Shown here piece after piece: positions 1 to 14,018 of a stretch of 64,000 bases of DNA. The notes under the pieces were generated by a model. It searched no databases. It was given only the letters and a program-made list of their open reading frames with translations, and was not told the origin of the DNA. This DNA is from Micromussa lordhowensis (Eukaryota; Cnidaria; Anthozoa; Scleractinia; Lobophylliidae): assembly GCA_964020085.1 (NCBI GenBank), contig OZ026606.1, positions 1,521,060-1,585,059 of the forward strand, read 5' to 3'. Position 1 is the first letter of the stretch; each line of letters opens with the position of its first letter. Position numbers and translations under genes: made by a program.

Positions 1-1825
1 TTTTCGAAATCAGCGTCTGTGACGTAATCTAGCTGCAGATCATACAAACCAGACTCCATCATTCTTATTTCCACATCTCGTTTCCACTGTCCAATCCAAT
101 TTTACTTTACTGGCGTTTCTAAGAAAGCTGAATCATCAACGTCAAAACAAATTTTCTCGGAATTGAAAACAATAGAGTATTCATTACTACCAAAAGCGCC
201 TTGTGTCGGCGCAAAGATCTGTAAAACCGTTATAACCTCCATTTAGCGAAGATTGCATTCAACGATTCAATAGTTCAAGCAACGCGAGCTAACTTTATTC
301 TTGTAAAATTGAGGACAGCGCACTCTTCGACGAGTGGACTGCAGGTAAGAAGACATTTTACTGTTTCATTTCCTTGTGCCGCGGGGAATGTTTGCAAAGC
401 GATCCGCATTTCTGTAAATCGAGCAGGGGAGTTACTCAGGAGAGCTGTTTTTTAGAAACATGTAAAGGATGTTGCAAAGTGGTGTAAAGCGAAGATGTCA
501 TTTCTCCATGAAAAAGATTGCAGATGATTGTTAATAATTTAACAATTTTAATTTCGCTGGCATTCTCCGGCGTCGATTTGAGATGCAGAGAGTAACAGAG
601 ATCGAAAATCTTGATTTGTAAATCCTTCTGTTACACTCTATAGCTTTACTGTTTGCTTCTGCGATACACTATGTTCTTCTAGCTTCTTCTCTGCGGTTGG
701 ATGGAAACTATCTACACTATTTATATTAAAGAAGCTCGGCCGGCAGATGCAATGTCATGCCTCGACAAATTCACGGATTCAATTATGCATACTTTGCGCT
801 AAGGCAGTGAAGTGCTAACTGAAACTTGAGTCATAGAAGGAAACAAACCTAAGTTGCAATCGAAGAGTATATAGACATGATTTTGACATATATTTAGGTG
901 CAATTGTGAACACATTATTCAAGTTGCAGTCATTGGGAGGAGGCGTTCACAACACTGACAAATCCTAGCCAGCAAGTCAAGGCCTGTCTGTACTCAGTAA
1001 CAAGGGCGTATGATAATAGTTTGATTTTGTATGACTTGCCGATTCCAAGAGAATGAAGAGTGGGAAATAACTCTGAGAGAGGTTTTACCAACACGGCTTA
1101 AAAGAACCTATTAGTGCAACGATAAATATTTTATTTCCGCATTTCGCACATACGATTTACCGAATGATTTGCATGGCATTTCCCCTCTGACCTCGCTCAC
1201 ATTTCTTGATTCCATGAATGATGCGTCGGCTGGCAAAGCTGACACATTAAATGGTATTTCAACCAAAAAGCGAGCAAGCGTAATGATGTCTGAACCCTAG
1301 TTGGTAGAACAAGAAACTATGGCTGAACCAAGGTTGTACCAAACGAGTAAAACTGGGAAAATATTAAATCAGACTGCTGGATTGATTGCTGAACACATCT
1401 CGCTCCAATTGTTACGTCTGCGAGTTCAAAGAAGCTAAAACTATTATCCACAGCAATACAACCAATTGTGCGCCTCAATGAATAAATCTGCTAGTAGATT
1501 CATAAACAGCTGTACAAGAATACTTGTTCGTTGACCGCTGCTTATAGCTTACTTGAAGAATACAATTAAATATCTAACAAAACATAAATTTAATAAGAAA
1601 TAAACGTTTATTTCAGAAAGATTTTGGTATAAATATAAAGCTGACACGAAATCGTTTTGTAGAACTGATAACGTATACTGTTTCTGAATAGAGAATAAAA
1701 ATCAGAAACTCTGAGGAGTTTAAAAGCGGTAAAAACGTTTTCTGGTTACATGACGTATTCATTGATTGTTTCAGTTCTCTTCCTTGGCCTGTCAGTGAGG
1801 GTATGGTGCTGAGTGGCTCAACAAA
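1..1825 (+). other. Upstream region of ZNFX1-like gene with possible non-coding first exon
   Basis: No protein-coding exon is recognised here. A strong splice donor (GCAG followed by gtaaga) occurs at 344/345 after a compact stretch without a long open frame. It could be the end of a 5' UTR exon joined to the first coding exon at about 1796. The exon placement is inference from the splice signal and position only. The rest, 345-1795, would be a first intron; I see no other gene or repeat in it. Confidence 0.35.
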
Positions 1826-4800
1826 ATGAAAAGGAATGAGGCTGGCTCCAAAGGTAACCGACATTTTGTAGCATTTGGTAGCATTTCATTGCATCTAACA
1901 TGAAGTGGTGAGTGATACGTTTAACCCACACCACTTTCTTTTATTATGGCAACAATATTATTTCAATCTCTTTACTTCCTTGAAAATAACTAAAGAAAAT
2001 ATGCAGATTAGAAATAACTTTTTTTACTATAGCCAAATTGAACAATGCAGGTGCCGTTGAAACGCATTAAGATTAAAAACACTGCATTCGACTTTCTACC
2101 TAATCTTACAGGATTTAAAGAGTTCATTTCACATACAAGTGTTGTCAAAGGTCCTGGGACACTGATGTAATACCACTTATTATCTGTGTTTTACACTGAC
2201 AAGCTTTAAAAGGCTATCCTTTTAAAAATGCGTTGATGTTCTTCCCTTCCCCATAAAATACAATGTTGAAACTCAGGGGAAATTGCAGGTACTAGTGTCA
2301 ATATTGTTGGTGGGGTGGGGGAGAGGCTGGGCAAGTGTAGTTGCATTTGCACGCGACTGTTTGTTTGGCGTGAGAGAAAAAGGCCCTCTACTGCAAATTT
2401 GTCCAAAACCTTTTACATGATTGTAGGTACGAACCCTTCCGCATTCATGTAAAAATCGCTAAGGCACAAAATGTTCTGTGAACATGGCTTGGATTAACTC
2501 CCCAGGGAGGTCTTATCCACAGCAATACAACCAATTTGGAAGAGTTTCTGACACGTTGAATGAATTTCTTAGATAATGATGCAACCAGACGGCTGCAAAA
2601 GTTTGACAGGTCGACCTTCTCTCCAGTTTTCTGCGTTTTTTTTAGTTTTGTTTTCCTACCTAAGTTTAACTTTTCTGCAGTCAACTTGATTTGCTACACG
2701 CCTTGTAGCATCTTCTTCCTCTCTGTTTCTAAATTGGACTTTGTTTCACATGTTTAGATTCTGGAGAAACATCTCCACCCAAAGAGGGAAAACGGCAAGG
2801 ACAAGAGACACCTAAAAGAAGAGGAAGTCAGAATTCAAAATCAACAGGCGCTTGCGGAACGTCTGCTGACGAAATACCAAGTAAACGTAGCACAGAAGGT
2901 AGGTAAATACAAACAACAAGAGGCCTCACAATTTTGTGGTGGAGGGTTTCAGGCGGTCAGGGCGAGATAACCATATACTGGTCAAATTTAGCCGTTAACC
3001 CGTTATTTTAAGTCGTTGAATCGCCTCGGCAAAGAGATCATGGTCTGTTTCAGATGAGAATCTACTTTTTAAACAGCTTGTGATTCCAAACCGTCTGCAG
3101 CATCATGCAAGCCCAGGTCCATAAAAAGCACTAACTTCATTGTCTCGAGTTTCTGTTTTGTCAGAGCGTCCAAAACTATAGTCCGTACATGTACTTTATT
3201 CAATCCAAAAATGCAGACGTTTATGGTTATAAATTGGTAGGACACGTGCAGAGTTTGAAAGTACCTGAAAATTTGCTTGCATCTGCCAAGATAGCTATCT
3301 CTGAAATACAAATTGCTTTCTTCAGCAAATACATCCTCGTTCTCCCTCCATTGTCTTCAAGATGGTGGTCCCACATAACATAAAAACCCAAAACATAACA
3401 CAGATCAGAAAGAGTAGAGAGGGAAGCGACAGGAAGCTACAAGCTTTGACAAATGAAGAAGGAAATGCCAACATGCAAATCCTTTCTTCTGGTTTCCATA
3501 CATTTTCTGTATTACTTGTTGAGAATTTGACCACATAAAACAATTACACTGTTGACCAGATCCTTTATTCTATGAACCCGAATATCTGATTTTGTGCGGA
3601 TGTTAAAAAGAGAAATTTATGCTAATTACTAGGTCTATTGTCAGCCTAAAGTTTCCATCAAGCAACTGTACACGCAACTGTTTCCAAACAGCACCAAGGA
3701 CAATAACCTGAATCAGAAAATAACCCAAAGCAAATACGCACGCTGATTGGTTTAAAACCGTGTTTCTATAACTCCATAGAAACACAGAACTAGCACGAGC
3801 TGTTGACGCTGATGGCGCGAACAAAGAGAATTTACATTTTGATGATCGAAGTAAACAAGTTGTTTTTCTTTTTCTTCGTCGCGGTATTTTCTAAACGAAA
3901 TAGAAAACATGTTCTCCGTGTTCCTATCGAGTTATGGAAACACTCGTGAAAGTTTGGGAGAACCTCAACAGAAACCTTTATTTCCAGATCTTGGAGCAAA
4001 GATAGAACCAAACAAAGGAGGAAAGAAAAGGAACAGGAGACCAAAACATCGACCTTCAGAATCTTCAGATTCACAGGGTGCAGCTGGACCCTCTACAAGT
4101 AGACCCAATTCAGAAGCCGGTACGTAGAAAAGCTTATCACAATGTAATTCAAAAGTTGATGTCTGTCTCCAAGTCTACATGGCTCGTCAGGCCTGTTATA
4201 AATTCCGATTTCCATAGAATTAAGCGACTAGAAAAATTAATATTTTCCAAGAGAGGCTGCAAGGTAACAAAGGTTACTCCTACCCATTTATACTCCTGTG
4301 TGGAGAGAGGCAAAGTGGGAAGAAGGAGTCTTGACCACGCATAACAACACGATGACCATGACCAGCACTGAACCCAGACAGCTTGATCTTAAATTCAACA
4401 TTAACACTGAACAACATTAACTGTTGGACAACCTATTTTAAGTTTTCTGGTACTTTGGCGAGGATCGACTGGTGGAAATACTTAGTACTTCAGCTGAGTT
4501 CCCGATTGGGCAGAAATCAACCCGAATGCACATGTGCCACGGAGTGTGTTGATCTGTCAATCATCGGCCGTTACTCGATCATGTTTAAAGTGACTATATT
4601 TCATGGAAAATTGGAAATTGAGGGTCATGATTTGGTTTGGCTTTCGATCTCAAAACGGTACTTTATTGTAAGCTCGACATTTCCTGTTTTGTTTAGGTGG
4701 CAATTCTGACCAACATAAGAAGCAAACTCCAAACGGGCGCAGTAAAGGAGCTTTACGAGAAGGTGACAAAGGCAAACGCATTCCGTTATCAATTGGTAAA

Positions 4801-7800
4801 GGACAAACTTCAGGTGAGTACACTAACAGACAACTGGTGCTAGTTCGAAAGTTTGAACTTCTTTACAACTATTATGTTAAATTGGTTATCTCCTATGACA
4901 TAGGTAAAAACCAAGACCATCGACCAAGAAAGCCTGATCCAAAGAACAGAAATGCAAAATCAGCAACGCAGCACGAGACACAGCCTTCCGCGGGTAGATC
5001 ACAGAAAGGTGGTCAAAAGAAATCATTTCCCATTAGAGGTAACACTTTGGATCTTAAGACCATGAAAGAAAAGGATTGCACTGAGGTGGTCCACAAATTA
5101 AACGACAGTATGGCTGGTCTTAAGTTCATTCTAAGATCAGAAGAGGAACAGCACAACACTGACGACTTCATCTTCGACCTTACTTGCACACTAGCGATTG
5201 TCTGCGATGCCCCAGCAGGCGAAAACACGAATAAGATTCTGGCTGCACTTAAAGGTTCAGCCTTTTTTAATTCCAAAATTCCATACTTACTCGATCGCAT
5301 TCAAAAAGGGAAAACGGCAATAACTGATCCCCAGTCTCAAAGAAGACTCGTAGAATCCCTAATCAAAGTATTCAATAAGTATCTGATGCACTTACCGAGT
5401 TCCTATGCGGACCCGCCTTACGATCCGCTCAGAGAAACCTTGGATCAGTCCAACATTCATGGAAAAGATGAGCTGAAGAAGCAATTAGATGATTTCAAAC
5501 AAAGAAGAAATGACATCATCAAGGCCGAAAGACAAAAGCTTGGAAGACGGTACGCAAACAAGACGGGTCAAAAGCCGCCAAATGATTTTCGAGACATCCC
5601 CATCTGTCCAACGAACAAAGAAATAAAGTCTCAAGAACGACCCTTTCTGAGAAAGAACATTAAAAAAGGACGTTACGAAGATGTCGAACATTACCTTGAT
5701 GTGCAGTTCCGATTGCTTCGGGAGGATTTCCTTGAGCCATTGAGAGAAGGTATCCATGAAATTACGCACAAGATTCCAAGAGGACAACGTAATCAGATGA
5801 TGAAATGTTACCAAGGGGTGCGCATTGTTGGCAAGGAATTAACTTTGTGTGGAGTTAATCACATCGTTCAATTTGATGTTTCCAAATTCGGCATGACAAA
5901 CTGGGCGCAGTCCAAGAGGCTTATTTTTGGTTCATTCCTTTGCCTTTCACAAGACAACTTCGAAACAATGCTTTTTGCCACGGTTGCTAATCGAGACCCA
6001 AAGGACCTGTCGAAAGGAAGATTTTACGTTCGATTCATTGAGGAACAAAATATTTTTGACATCGAGAAGCGGCAACAAGAATACCAGATGGTTGAGTCAC
6101 CAGCCTATTTTGAAGCCTATCGTCACGTACTTAAAGGTCTCAAGGGGTTGAACGAAGACAGCATGCCTTTCACAAACTACTTGGTTGAATGTAGTGCTGA
6201 GGTAGAACCTCCAGAGTATCTACGGCGCGAGGATGACCAAGATCCCGTATATTATGATCTCAGCAAGGCCCTTGGTGTACCAAATTTACCAACAGCGAAG
6301 AAGGTAGCTGTTCTCGAGTCTGAGGCTTGGCCATCGGTCCAGGCACTTCACCTGAACCATTCACAACTTGAGGCATTACGAACAGCGGTTACAACTGAGT
6401 TTGCTGTCATCCAAGGCCCCCCAGGGACAGGAAAGACGTACGTTGGAGCGAAAATTGTGCGATGTTTGCTTGACAATCGCAAGCACTGGGATCCGGACAA
6501 AATATCTCCAATGTTGATGGTGTGCTACACAAATCACGCTCTGGATCAGTTCCTGGTAAAGGTGTTGGAGTTCCTCCCAAAGAGAGAGATCATTCGGGTA
6601 GGAGGAAGATGCAAAAGCGAGCAACTGGAAGAGTGTAATTTAAAGCGCTTTACGAAGAGGTACAGGAACTATTACCAGCGTGGGTTAATGCAAAAGAACA
6701 TTAAGGAAAATGAAGCAGAACTAGAAGCGTGCAAAGTAGCTCTTGCCAAAGCAGGCGATTATGTGTTGGAATTTAGCCATTTGGAACGCTGCATGAACAC
6801 AGAACATGCAGATCAACTGTATGATGCAGTATTTCCACCTAAAGTAGTATCCAAAAGTCGAAAGACCTCTAACACTTTCAAATTATGGCTCAGCAACCAC
6901 GAGCAGTTGAATCATGTGAACCAATTCAAGAACGTATTGAAGGAACACGAGACCGGTGAAAGCCAAGACGGCTCTATCCTTTCCCAAGACGGTGCAGGTG
7001 AGGAAGTGGACGAGTTTTACAGTGCTCCTGGTCCAGCATTTGAGTTCAGAACGACTAGAGCTCATTCTGAAGAAGACGTATTAGGTTGTGAGGAACATTC
7101 TGAGGACAGTCCCAAAGAGAGTACAACGAAAAGAATTCCAACAGATGATACGGAATCGATGCCCATTTTTGAATCAGACCAAAGCCAATCCGCAAACTCC
7201 AAGGAGGATAACTCTTTAACTCAAAACGAGTCGTCTGTGGGTTGGGATCAAAAGGTTCCCGCGGAAGGTTCATCGAAGAGCCAGACATTACTAGATGGAG
7301 TCTTTTTTGAAACAAGAGACGTTTCAGTTGCTGCAGTTACCCAAGACCTTGAGGAGCAAAGTCAATTGTCAGACCTCCTTATTAATAGGGAAGCTGATGA
7401 ACTGACAATTACAGTGGAAGACGAGGCTACGCGGATACAGAATGAAAGATACATTGAGGGCGATGAAGAATATACGTTACCAATGTTGCATCAATCACTT
7501 GAAGAAACTATTTACGACGAATCGGAAAGGGAGAGAATCGAAGACACCCAGGAAGAAACGGAAGCTACTTACGAAAAAGAATCAAATCCATTTGTCTGGC
7601 AAACGGCCAACAGAGGCAGTGAATGGATTGACTCTGAAAATAACCAAAGGAAAAATACGACTGAAACTCGAACAAAGGAAAAAACAGAAACTAACGAAAA
7701 AGGTTTAAATACATTTGTCTGGCAAGTGGCCAGCAGAGACGGTAAACCTCGACCAATGTCACATGAAAAGATCGATCTTACAGGGGATGTAAGCAATCTA

Positions 7801-10800
7801 CAGACGCAGTTGCAAAAGTTAACAATGATGTCCGACAACGAAGCAGCAAGAGTGGCAAACATCTGGGAGTTATCAGCAAAAGATCGTCGCCGATTATACC
7901 TTTACTGGGTTGAATGCTACCGTGAACGCAAAAGAATTGAAGTCCGACGAGCGGAACAGAAACATGGAGAACTTTGTGCTAAATTGGAGGAGGCAAATGC
8001 TGAAGAGGAGGAAGAGGTCATACGCAGAGCAACAGTCGTTGGAATGACAACCAGTGGTGCAGCAAGATACCACTCGATGCTTCTGAGAATATCTCCGAAA
8101 ATCGTCATCATTGAGGAGGCTGCTGAGGTTCTGGAAGCTCACATCATCACGTCTCTTTCACGTAACACAAAACATACAATTCTCATTGGAGACCATAAAC
8201 AGCTTCGCCCGAAAGCAACAGTTTACGAATTGGCCCAGAAATACAATCTGGAGATCTCGCTGTTCGAGCGAATGGTGTTAAACAGCATGGACTGTAAACG
8301 CCTTTCCACGCAGCACCGCATGCGCCCTGAGATTGCTGCCCTCACTAAAAGAATTTATGACCATGAGATCGTGGACCATGAGTCCGTGTGCGCGTTTGAC
8401 GACATCTCAGGACTACAGCACAATATGTTCTTTATTGACCACCACCAGCCTGAAGTCCTAGTTGGCGGTATGCAAAGCTACTCCAATCCTCACGAGGCTG
8501 ACTTCCTAGTGGCTCTCTGTCGTTACCTATTGCTGCAAGGTTACAAGCGAGAGCAAATCACAATTCTCACGATGTACACTGGCCAGCTTTTAGAGCTAAA
8601 GAACAGAATGCCAAGAAGTGACTTTGAGGGGATTAAGGTGTGTGTTGTCGATAACTTTCAGGGTGAAGAAAACGACATCATCCTCCTGTCCTTGGTACGA
8701 AGCTCAAAAATAGGATTCTTGAAGGAGTCAAACAGAATATGCGTTGCGTTATCTCGAGCTCGTCAAGGATTTTATTGTATCGGGAACTTTACTCTTCTCA
8801 AAAGCCAGTGCATGCTCTGGAAGGAAATATGCGACGATTTACAAACAAAGAACGCAATCGGACAGCTTCTAACACTGGTTTGCAAGAGGCACAATAATGC
8901 CAACGAAGTAAGAAATTCGAGTGACATCCAAAAGTTCCCCCTTGGTGGTTGTGACAAACTTTGTGGAGTACGTCTTGACTGTGGCCATGCCTGCGACAGG
9001 GTCTGTCATCCTACAGATAAATTTCATGAGCCTGACCGCTGTCCAAAGGTATGTTGGAAAGGCTGCCCCAACGACCATCAATGTCAAAGGCGATGTCATC
9101 ATCCGCTTGACTGTTTCTGTGCACGTCCTGTGCTGAAGATTATTCCTCAGTGCGGCCACGAGCAAATAGTACGGTGTTGTACTGATCCAAGAGATTTTGT
9201 ATGTCAAGTCAAATGCGAGAAAACTCTGCACTGTGGACACACGTGTGAAAACGTATGTGGTAGGGAATGCACAACACGTTGCAATGTTGAACGTAAGAAA
9301 ACTCTTCCATGTGGACATGAAAAGATTATGCCGTGTTTCAAAGACCCCATAATCTACAACCAGTGCAAAAGTGATTGCAACAAAGTGCTGGAATGTGGCC
9401 ACCCTTGTTCCAAGAAATGCAAAGAACGATGTCACTGTAACACTACAGTTGAGGTTGAGCTGCAATGCAAGCATCAAATGCGTGTTTTGTGTCCCAAAAG
9501 GAACCAACCACTCCTTTGCTTTGAGGAATGCAGTCGAGGGTTGAAATGTGGACACGAGTGTCCTGGTCTTTGTCATGAGGATTGTACCACATTCCAGTGT
9601 GAGATTTTAGTTGAAAAGATTCTGCCATGTGATCATAAACAGATCCTTCCCTGCCACTTTGACCCACGCGACATCAGTTGTCGTGAAATGTGTCAAAAGA
9701 ATTGTAACCGAGGTCATCCATGCCAACAACGGTGCCACTATGGTTTTCCATGTAAAGATTGTAAAGTTATGGTTAACATGACAATTCCCTCATGTAACCA
9801 CAACATTGAGATACCCTGTTACTTGGATCCAGCTGCATTAGCGTGCAAAAAGCCGTGCGAACGAGTTAGGGGCTGTGGACATCCTTGTCGAGATGTCTGT
9901 AGTAGGAACTGTGACGCCCGACCATGTATGAAGTTGGTGCCGAGACCATTGCCTTGTGGACATACAGTAACTCTAGCCTGTAACAAAAACCTCAAAACGT
10001 ACAAATGCAAGGTAAACGTTGTGGTCGATCTCTCGTGTGGACACAGCAAGACATTGGACTGCTATGCTAAAGAAGCTGGCCTACGGAACGTACTATGCAA
10101 TGAGAAAGTAGCGAAAGAACTGCCTTGCAAGCACGAAGCCATTCTTCAGTGTCACACAAATACTAAAGACTACAAGTGTATGAAAAAAGTCAATGTCACA
10201 ATGGCATGTGGACACACAATGTCTGTCACCTGTAACGCTGAAAGGGCTGGAAGACTACCCCCTTGCATGATTATGAGAACTCGAAAGTTGTCCTGTGAAC
10301 ACGAGGTAACTATTCCCTGTTGTGAAATTCACCAGGAGACCAATTGCAAGGAGATAGTTGATATCACAATGTCCTGTGGACACGAAAAGCGCGTGGAATG
10401 TTCAAAAACGAAGAAAGTATCAGAAGATGAGAAATGCGATGTAGTGGTCAAGAAAACTCTACGCTGTGGCCATGCGAAAGAGGTGCAATGTTCCGTGAAA
10501 CCAGAAGAAATTTTTTGCGATGCCCCGTGTGAACAAGTTCTTTCCTGTACGCATCCTTGCCGAGGACGATGCAGTGACGACTGCAGCAAAGTGCAATGCG
10601 CGGAAAGGGTCGAAAAGAACTTGTCCTGCGGACACCATAAAATCAGTTGTCTTTGTCCTGACGACGTTTCTCAAATTATTTGTCCAAACAAATGCACACG
10701 AAAGCTGTCATGCGGCCACCTTTGTATTGGAAAATGCTCTGAAAGGTGCAGTGATTACCAGTGCGAAGAGATGGCAACGAAGGAACTTAATTGTCCAGAA

Positions 10801-12591
10801 AAACATTATCTTCGAATGCCATGTGTTGAAGACCCAACAACCATTATGTGTTTGCAGAGCTGCAGGAAAAAGCTAGACTGTGGTCACCCTTGTGAGGGGT
10901 TTTGTGGTCAACCATGCGAAGCTGTGAAATGTAAGCGGAAGATACCAATGACGTTTCCTTGTGGCCACAAAAAATGGCTTTCGTGTTTTCTGAGAAAAAG
11001 AGCTATTTGTAGAGCACCTTGTCTGCGACCAAAGAGTTCATGCGGACATCTTTGCAAAGGATGGTGTGGGGAACCTTGCTCTAAGTATCCTTGCAACAAA
11101 CCCGTTTTCAGAATGCTACGATGTGGTCACAACATTGAAATGCGCTGTTGTCACAACCCGGAATATGTAAGGTGCCCTGCAGTATGTGGAGTAAACCTGC
11201 CATGTGGTCATCAGTGTTCTGGAAGATGTAGCGATTGTAGGCAAAGGAATTCACATGAAATTTGCCAAAATCCGTGCCGTCGTATCCTTGTTTGCTTGCA
11301 CCGTTGCAGAGCAATATGCTGTGAGCCTTGCCCTCCATGTGTCAGTAGGTGCAGTCGTAGATGCCCTCATGAAAAATGTAAGAAGCATTGTTCAATGCCA
11401 TGCAATCCATGTGGACAACCTTGTACATGGAACTGTCCTCATTACCAGTGCAACAATCTTTGTGGCGAAGAGTGCGACCGCCCTCGATGTGACGCTCCCT
11501 GTCCTAAAAAGCTTCCTAAATGCGGCCACCCATGTATTGGCTTGTGTGGAGAAACCTGTCCCACTGCGTGTGCCATCTGCCCCGCTGAAGAGCTATCTTC
11601 TATGGAACGGGATGGACGTGTTAACAAAACGGAACCCACAAGATGTCTGCAACTTTTCGACTGTGGTCACATCATAACAGTAAAAGAAATGGACCAATGG
11701 ATGTTTCGTCAACAGAGCAGTGACGTTCAACTCATGCGTTGTCCGAGATGTTCTACATCAATTACATTTAGCTATCGTTATGGAAATCTCGTCAAAAGGA
11801 CACTGAAGAACGTGGATCACGTCAAGGCACAAGTACACGAGCTTGCAGTTGAAGTTTCCAACTCTGTAAATCTCTTAGGAAGGGATCTAAGAAACCTAAA
11901 GTTTGATGCGAAGAAGCTGAAGTTTCCGCAAACAGTTCTTCGCGTCATGCAGTTTTTCCCACGTGATGTGCATCAAACGCATGAACGTACGATTCTGTTT
12001 CTTTTTATAGCTAAGAATCATTTGACGATTCTTAAGAAAGCACAGGCATCACAGCAGGTTCTAGCACAAGCACACACAGATCCAGGTATCTCCGCACAGC
12101 AGCGGGACGTGGAGCAACTCAAGAACATCACTAGCAGTGCGCTAGAAAATATCAAAGAATACCTTGAGCAACCTCGACCCAATTTGAAAACTCTTTGTCA
12201 GGTGCACGAGCATACAACGAAGTTCTTTCTTTTCAGTCATGTGCTAGAGGCCCAAGTGCAAGCTGCAAAACACCAAACCCCTTTGTCAAGAACGGCTAAC
12301 AACCACCTAAAGGTGGCTTGCGATCGCTTCGCACTGTTTTTTCAGGGTAACGATCATGCTCTAGATCTTGAATGGCTGAGAGAAACGGTCCACTTGCTAA
12401 GAACGGAGCTGCAACTTCCACCATTACCGCCAGAGGAAGCAGACGACTTCAGGAATTTCCCAGGTTACCAAAGAGGCGTCTGGAAATCATGCGACCAAGG
12501 CCACGTTTATTTCACGGGGTGGATAGTGCGAGGTGGCGAAGACATTGCGGTGGGAAGCGAAGGATGTAGTCGATGTGGACCAAGGGAGTAG
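1826..12591 (+). CDS. ZNFX1: NFX1-type zinc finger-containing protein 1-like (SF1 helicase, ZNFX1 family)
   Basis: Joined coding exons 1826-1853, 2758-2898, 3988-4119, 4697-4813 and 4904-12591 give about 2701 aa. Every junction is GT-AG in phase 1. The start ATG at 1826 lies in an exon that follows an AG at 1795. The long last exon holds a UPF1-like SF1 helicase: Walker A GPPGTGKT (about 644-651), an IEEAA Walker B (about 1209-1213), GDHKQLRP and QHRMRPE (about 1276-1282), and a C-terminal ALSRAR motif. About 560 residues separate Walker A and B and include a long acidic linker. Residues about 1486-2363 carry some 30 Cys/His modules of the CGHxC or CGHxxxxxC type. An RZ-like finger (SCDQGH, then CSRC) closes the protein at about 2655-2701. 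ZNFX1 in other animals is an RNA-binding antiviral and small-RNA-linked helicase; that role is inferred from family. The four short lysine-rich N-terminal exons are less certain than the main exon. The introns hold nothing recognised. Confidence 0.9.
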
Positions 12592-12754
12592 AGCTATTGA
12601 GATGTATATTGATAGTGACTGATATGCCAAGAAGAGTTGACTGGAAGGAGAAACAATGAAACATGCTATAAAAGTGATTAGAGGAGTGAGGCGGAAAGTT
12701 TGAGAAGAAGAGAGAAGAATACTATTTAGAAAGATTTCGAAAACTAGCCGACTA

Positions 12755-12760
12755 AATAAA
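12755..12760 (+). terminator. Poly(A) signal AATAAA of ZNFX1-like gene
   Basis: AATAAA lies 164 bases after the stop codon, a normal 3' UTR distance. Assignment is by position only. Confidence 0.55.
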
Positions 12761-13694
12761 GTGTCTCTCAAGGACCCATGCATGAATAGGACCTTACGAT
12801 GTAGAGCGTATTAAGTGATTTTACATCATGTTTGGCCGTGTACGAAGGTTGAAATTCCTAGAAGAAAGCAAAATGAAACTTTACCGAAAACCGCAATATG
12901 GAATTCCATAAAGCGGCCTCGGTATGTCACGACGCATGGATAATTTCAATATTCGACAAGTCGTCTAAAATTAGCAATTTGGAATACTCGTTTGGGCCAT
13001 TGGTTGGCAAACACTGTTCCCAATTAAACCAGTGCTAGTCATCACCTGCACTGACAACACCGAGAAGGAAATAGCGTTTTCTGCGCGCGTGATTATCACG
13101 TTTCCGCACAGATGGCGCAGCACTGAGGACCTCTCCGATGCGAAACCGTGTCTGGCTGCTTGACTGCCGGTTTGTTTCCGTCCTCAGCTCTTCAAAGAGG
13201 AAAGGTTTGCCAAGGACGAGAAATAATTTGCCAGCAAATGAACACGAAAGTCCAAAATGTGCGTCCTGTCATGAAGTCTCAGTATATTAAAAAGACCACT
13301 GTAACACTAACAATGCTGAGCGAAGAAGCAAGGTCACAACCACTAAGTGTCTCGCTCACCTATATAACGAAATTAGATTTGCTTTTGTATTTCTTTTTTA
13401 TTGGAATAACAAATAGGCTTGGCATTGTCATGATTACTAGCTTATTTTAAAATCTCGGATTCTCTAAATGATATCAGTGTCTTTTTAAAGCAGGAGAAGG
13501 ATCTCGAACTAACGCGCAAATGATGTGTTAAAGTAAGGTTCCGTATAATTCTAGTTTCTGGTAGCATATTAGTGAAAACCTTATTTCAGTGAGCTTACGC
13601 CAGGGATGCATATGTTGGAGAACGACTGGCGCCTAAATAAGTTTGAGCTGCCTGTTTCATGAACATCTCTAAAGTCCTATGGAGTCTAAATCTA

Positions 13695-14018
13695 AAGTCC
13701 TAAGGAGACAGATCATTTCAAGTTGCCGCTCCCAGACAATGGAAGCGCTGCCAAACAAACTTAAATCTATTACTTTACTTGACGTTTTTAAAAGAGAGCT
13801 TAAAACGTTACACTTTAGAGAGGCCTTTAAATCATAACTTATTTGCTTTTTAATATAAACTTCATTTTCATACTAGATTTTTTAGCATATTTTATTTTTT
13901 ACCCCAAAGTAATTGCTACGTGTAAGATTCTTTAATTAATATTTTACTTTTTAAAATTGGCAAGCGCCTTTGAACTTGAGGAAATGGCGCTATATAAATG
14001 ATGATGATGATTATTATC
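13695..14018 (+). mobile_element. Decayed 3' end of a non-LTR retrotransposon (CR1/L2-like)
   Basis: Two adjacent frames together encode the typical C-terminal end of cnidarian LINE polymerases: SFQVAAPRQW in one frame, then EALPNKLKS...FKRELKTLHFREAF in the next, ending at a TAA at 13835-13837. The break between frames shows a frameshift. About 160 bases of AT-rich 3' UTR follow, then GCGCTATATAAATG running into a GAT/TTA microsatellite, the usual 3' terminus of CR1/L2-like elements. The copy is strongly 5'-truncated. Clade assignment is inference. Confidence 0.65.

Noticed and set aside
4837..4903. Start of the ZNFX1 protein at 4837
   Set aside because: These 67 bases lie between a good donor (4813) and acceptor (4903), and upstream exons join in phase to 4904.
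8869..9576. 235-aa minus-strand open frame
   Set aside because: Antisense shadow of the ZNFX1 zinc-module region; the regular Cys/His codons keep the other strand open.
13148..13450. 100-aa open frame as a gene
   Set aside because: No domain, no splice or poly(A) context, AT-rich C-terminus; indistinguishable from chance.
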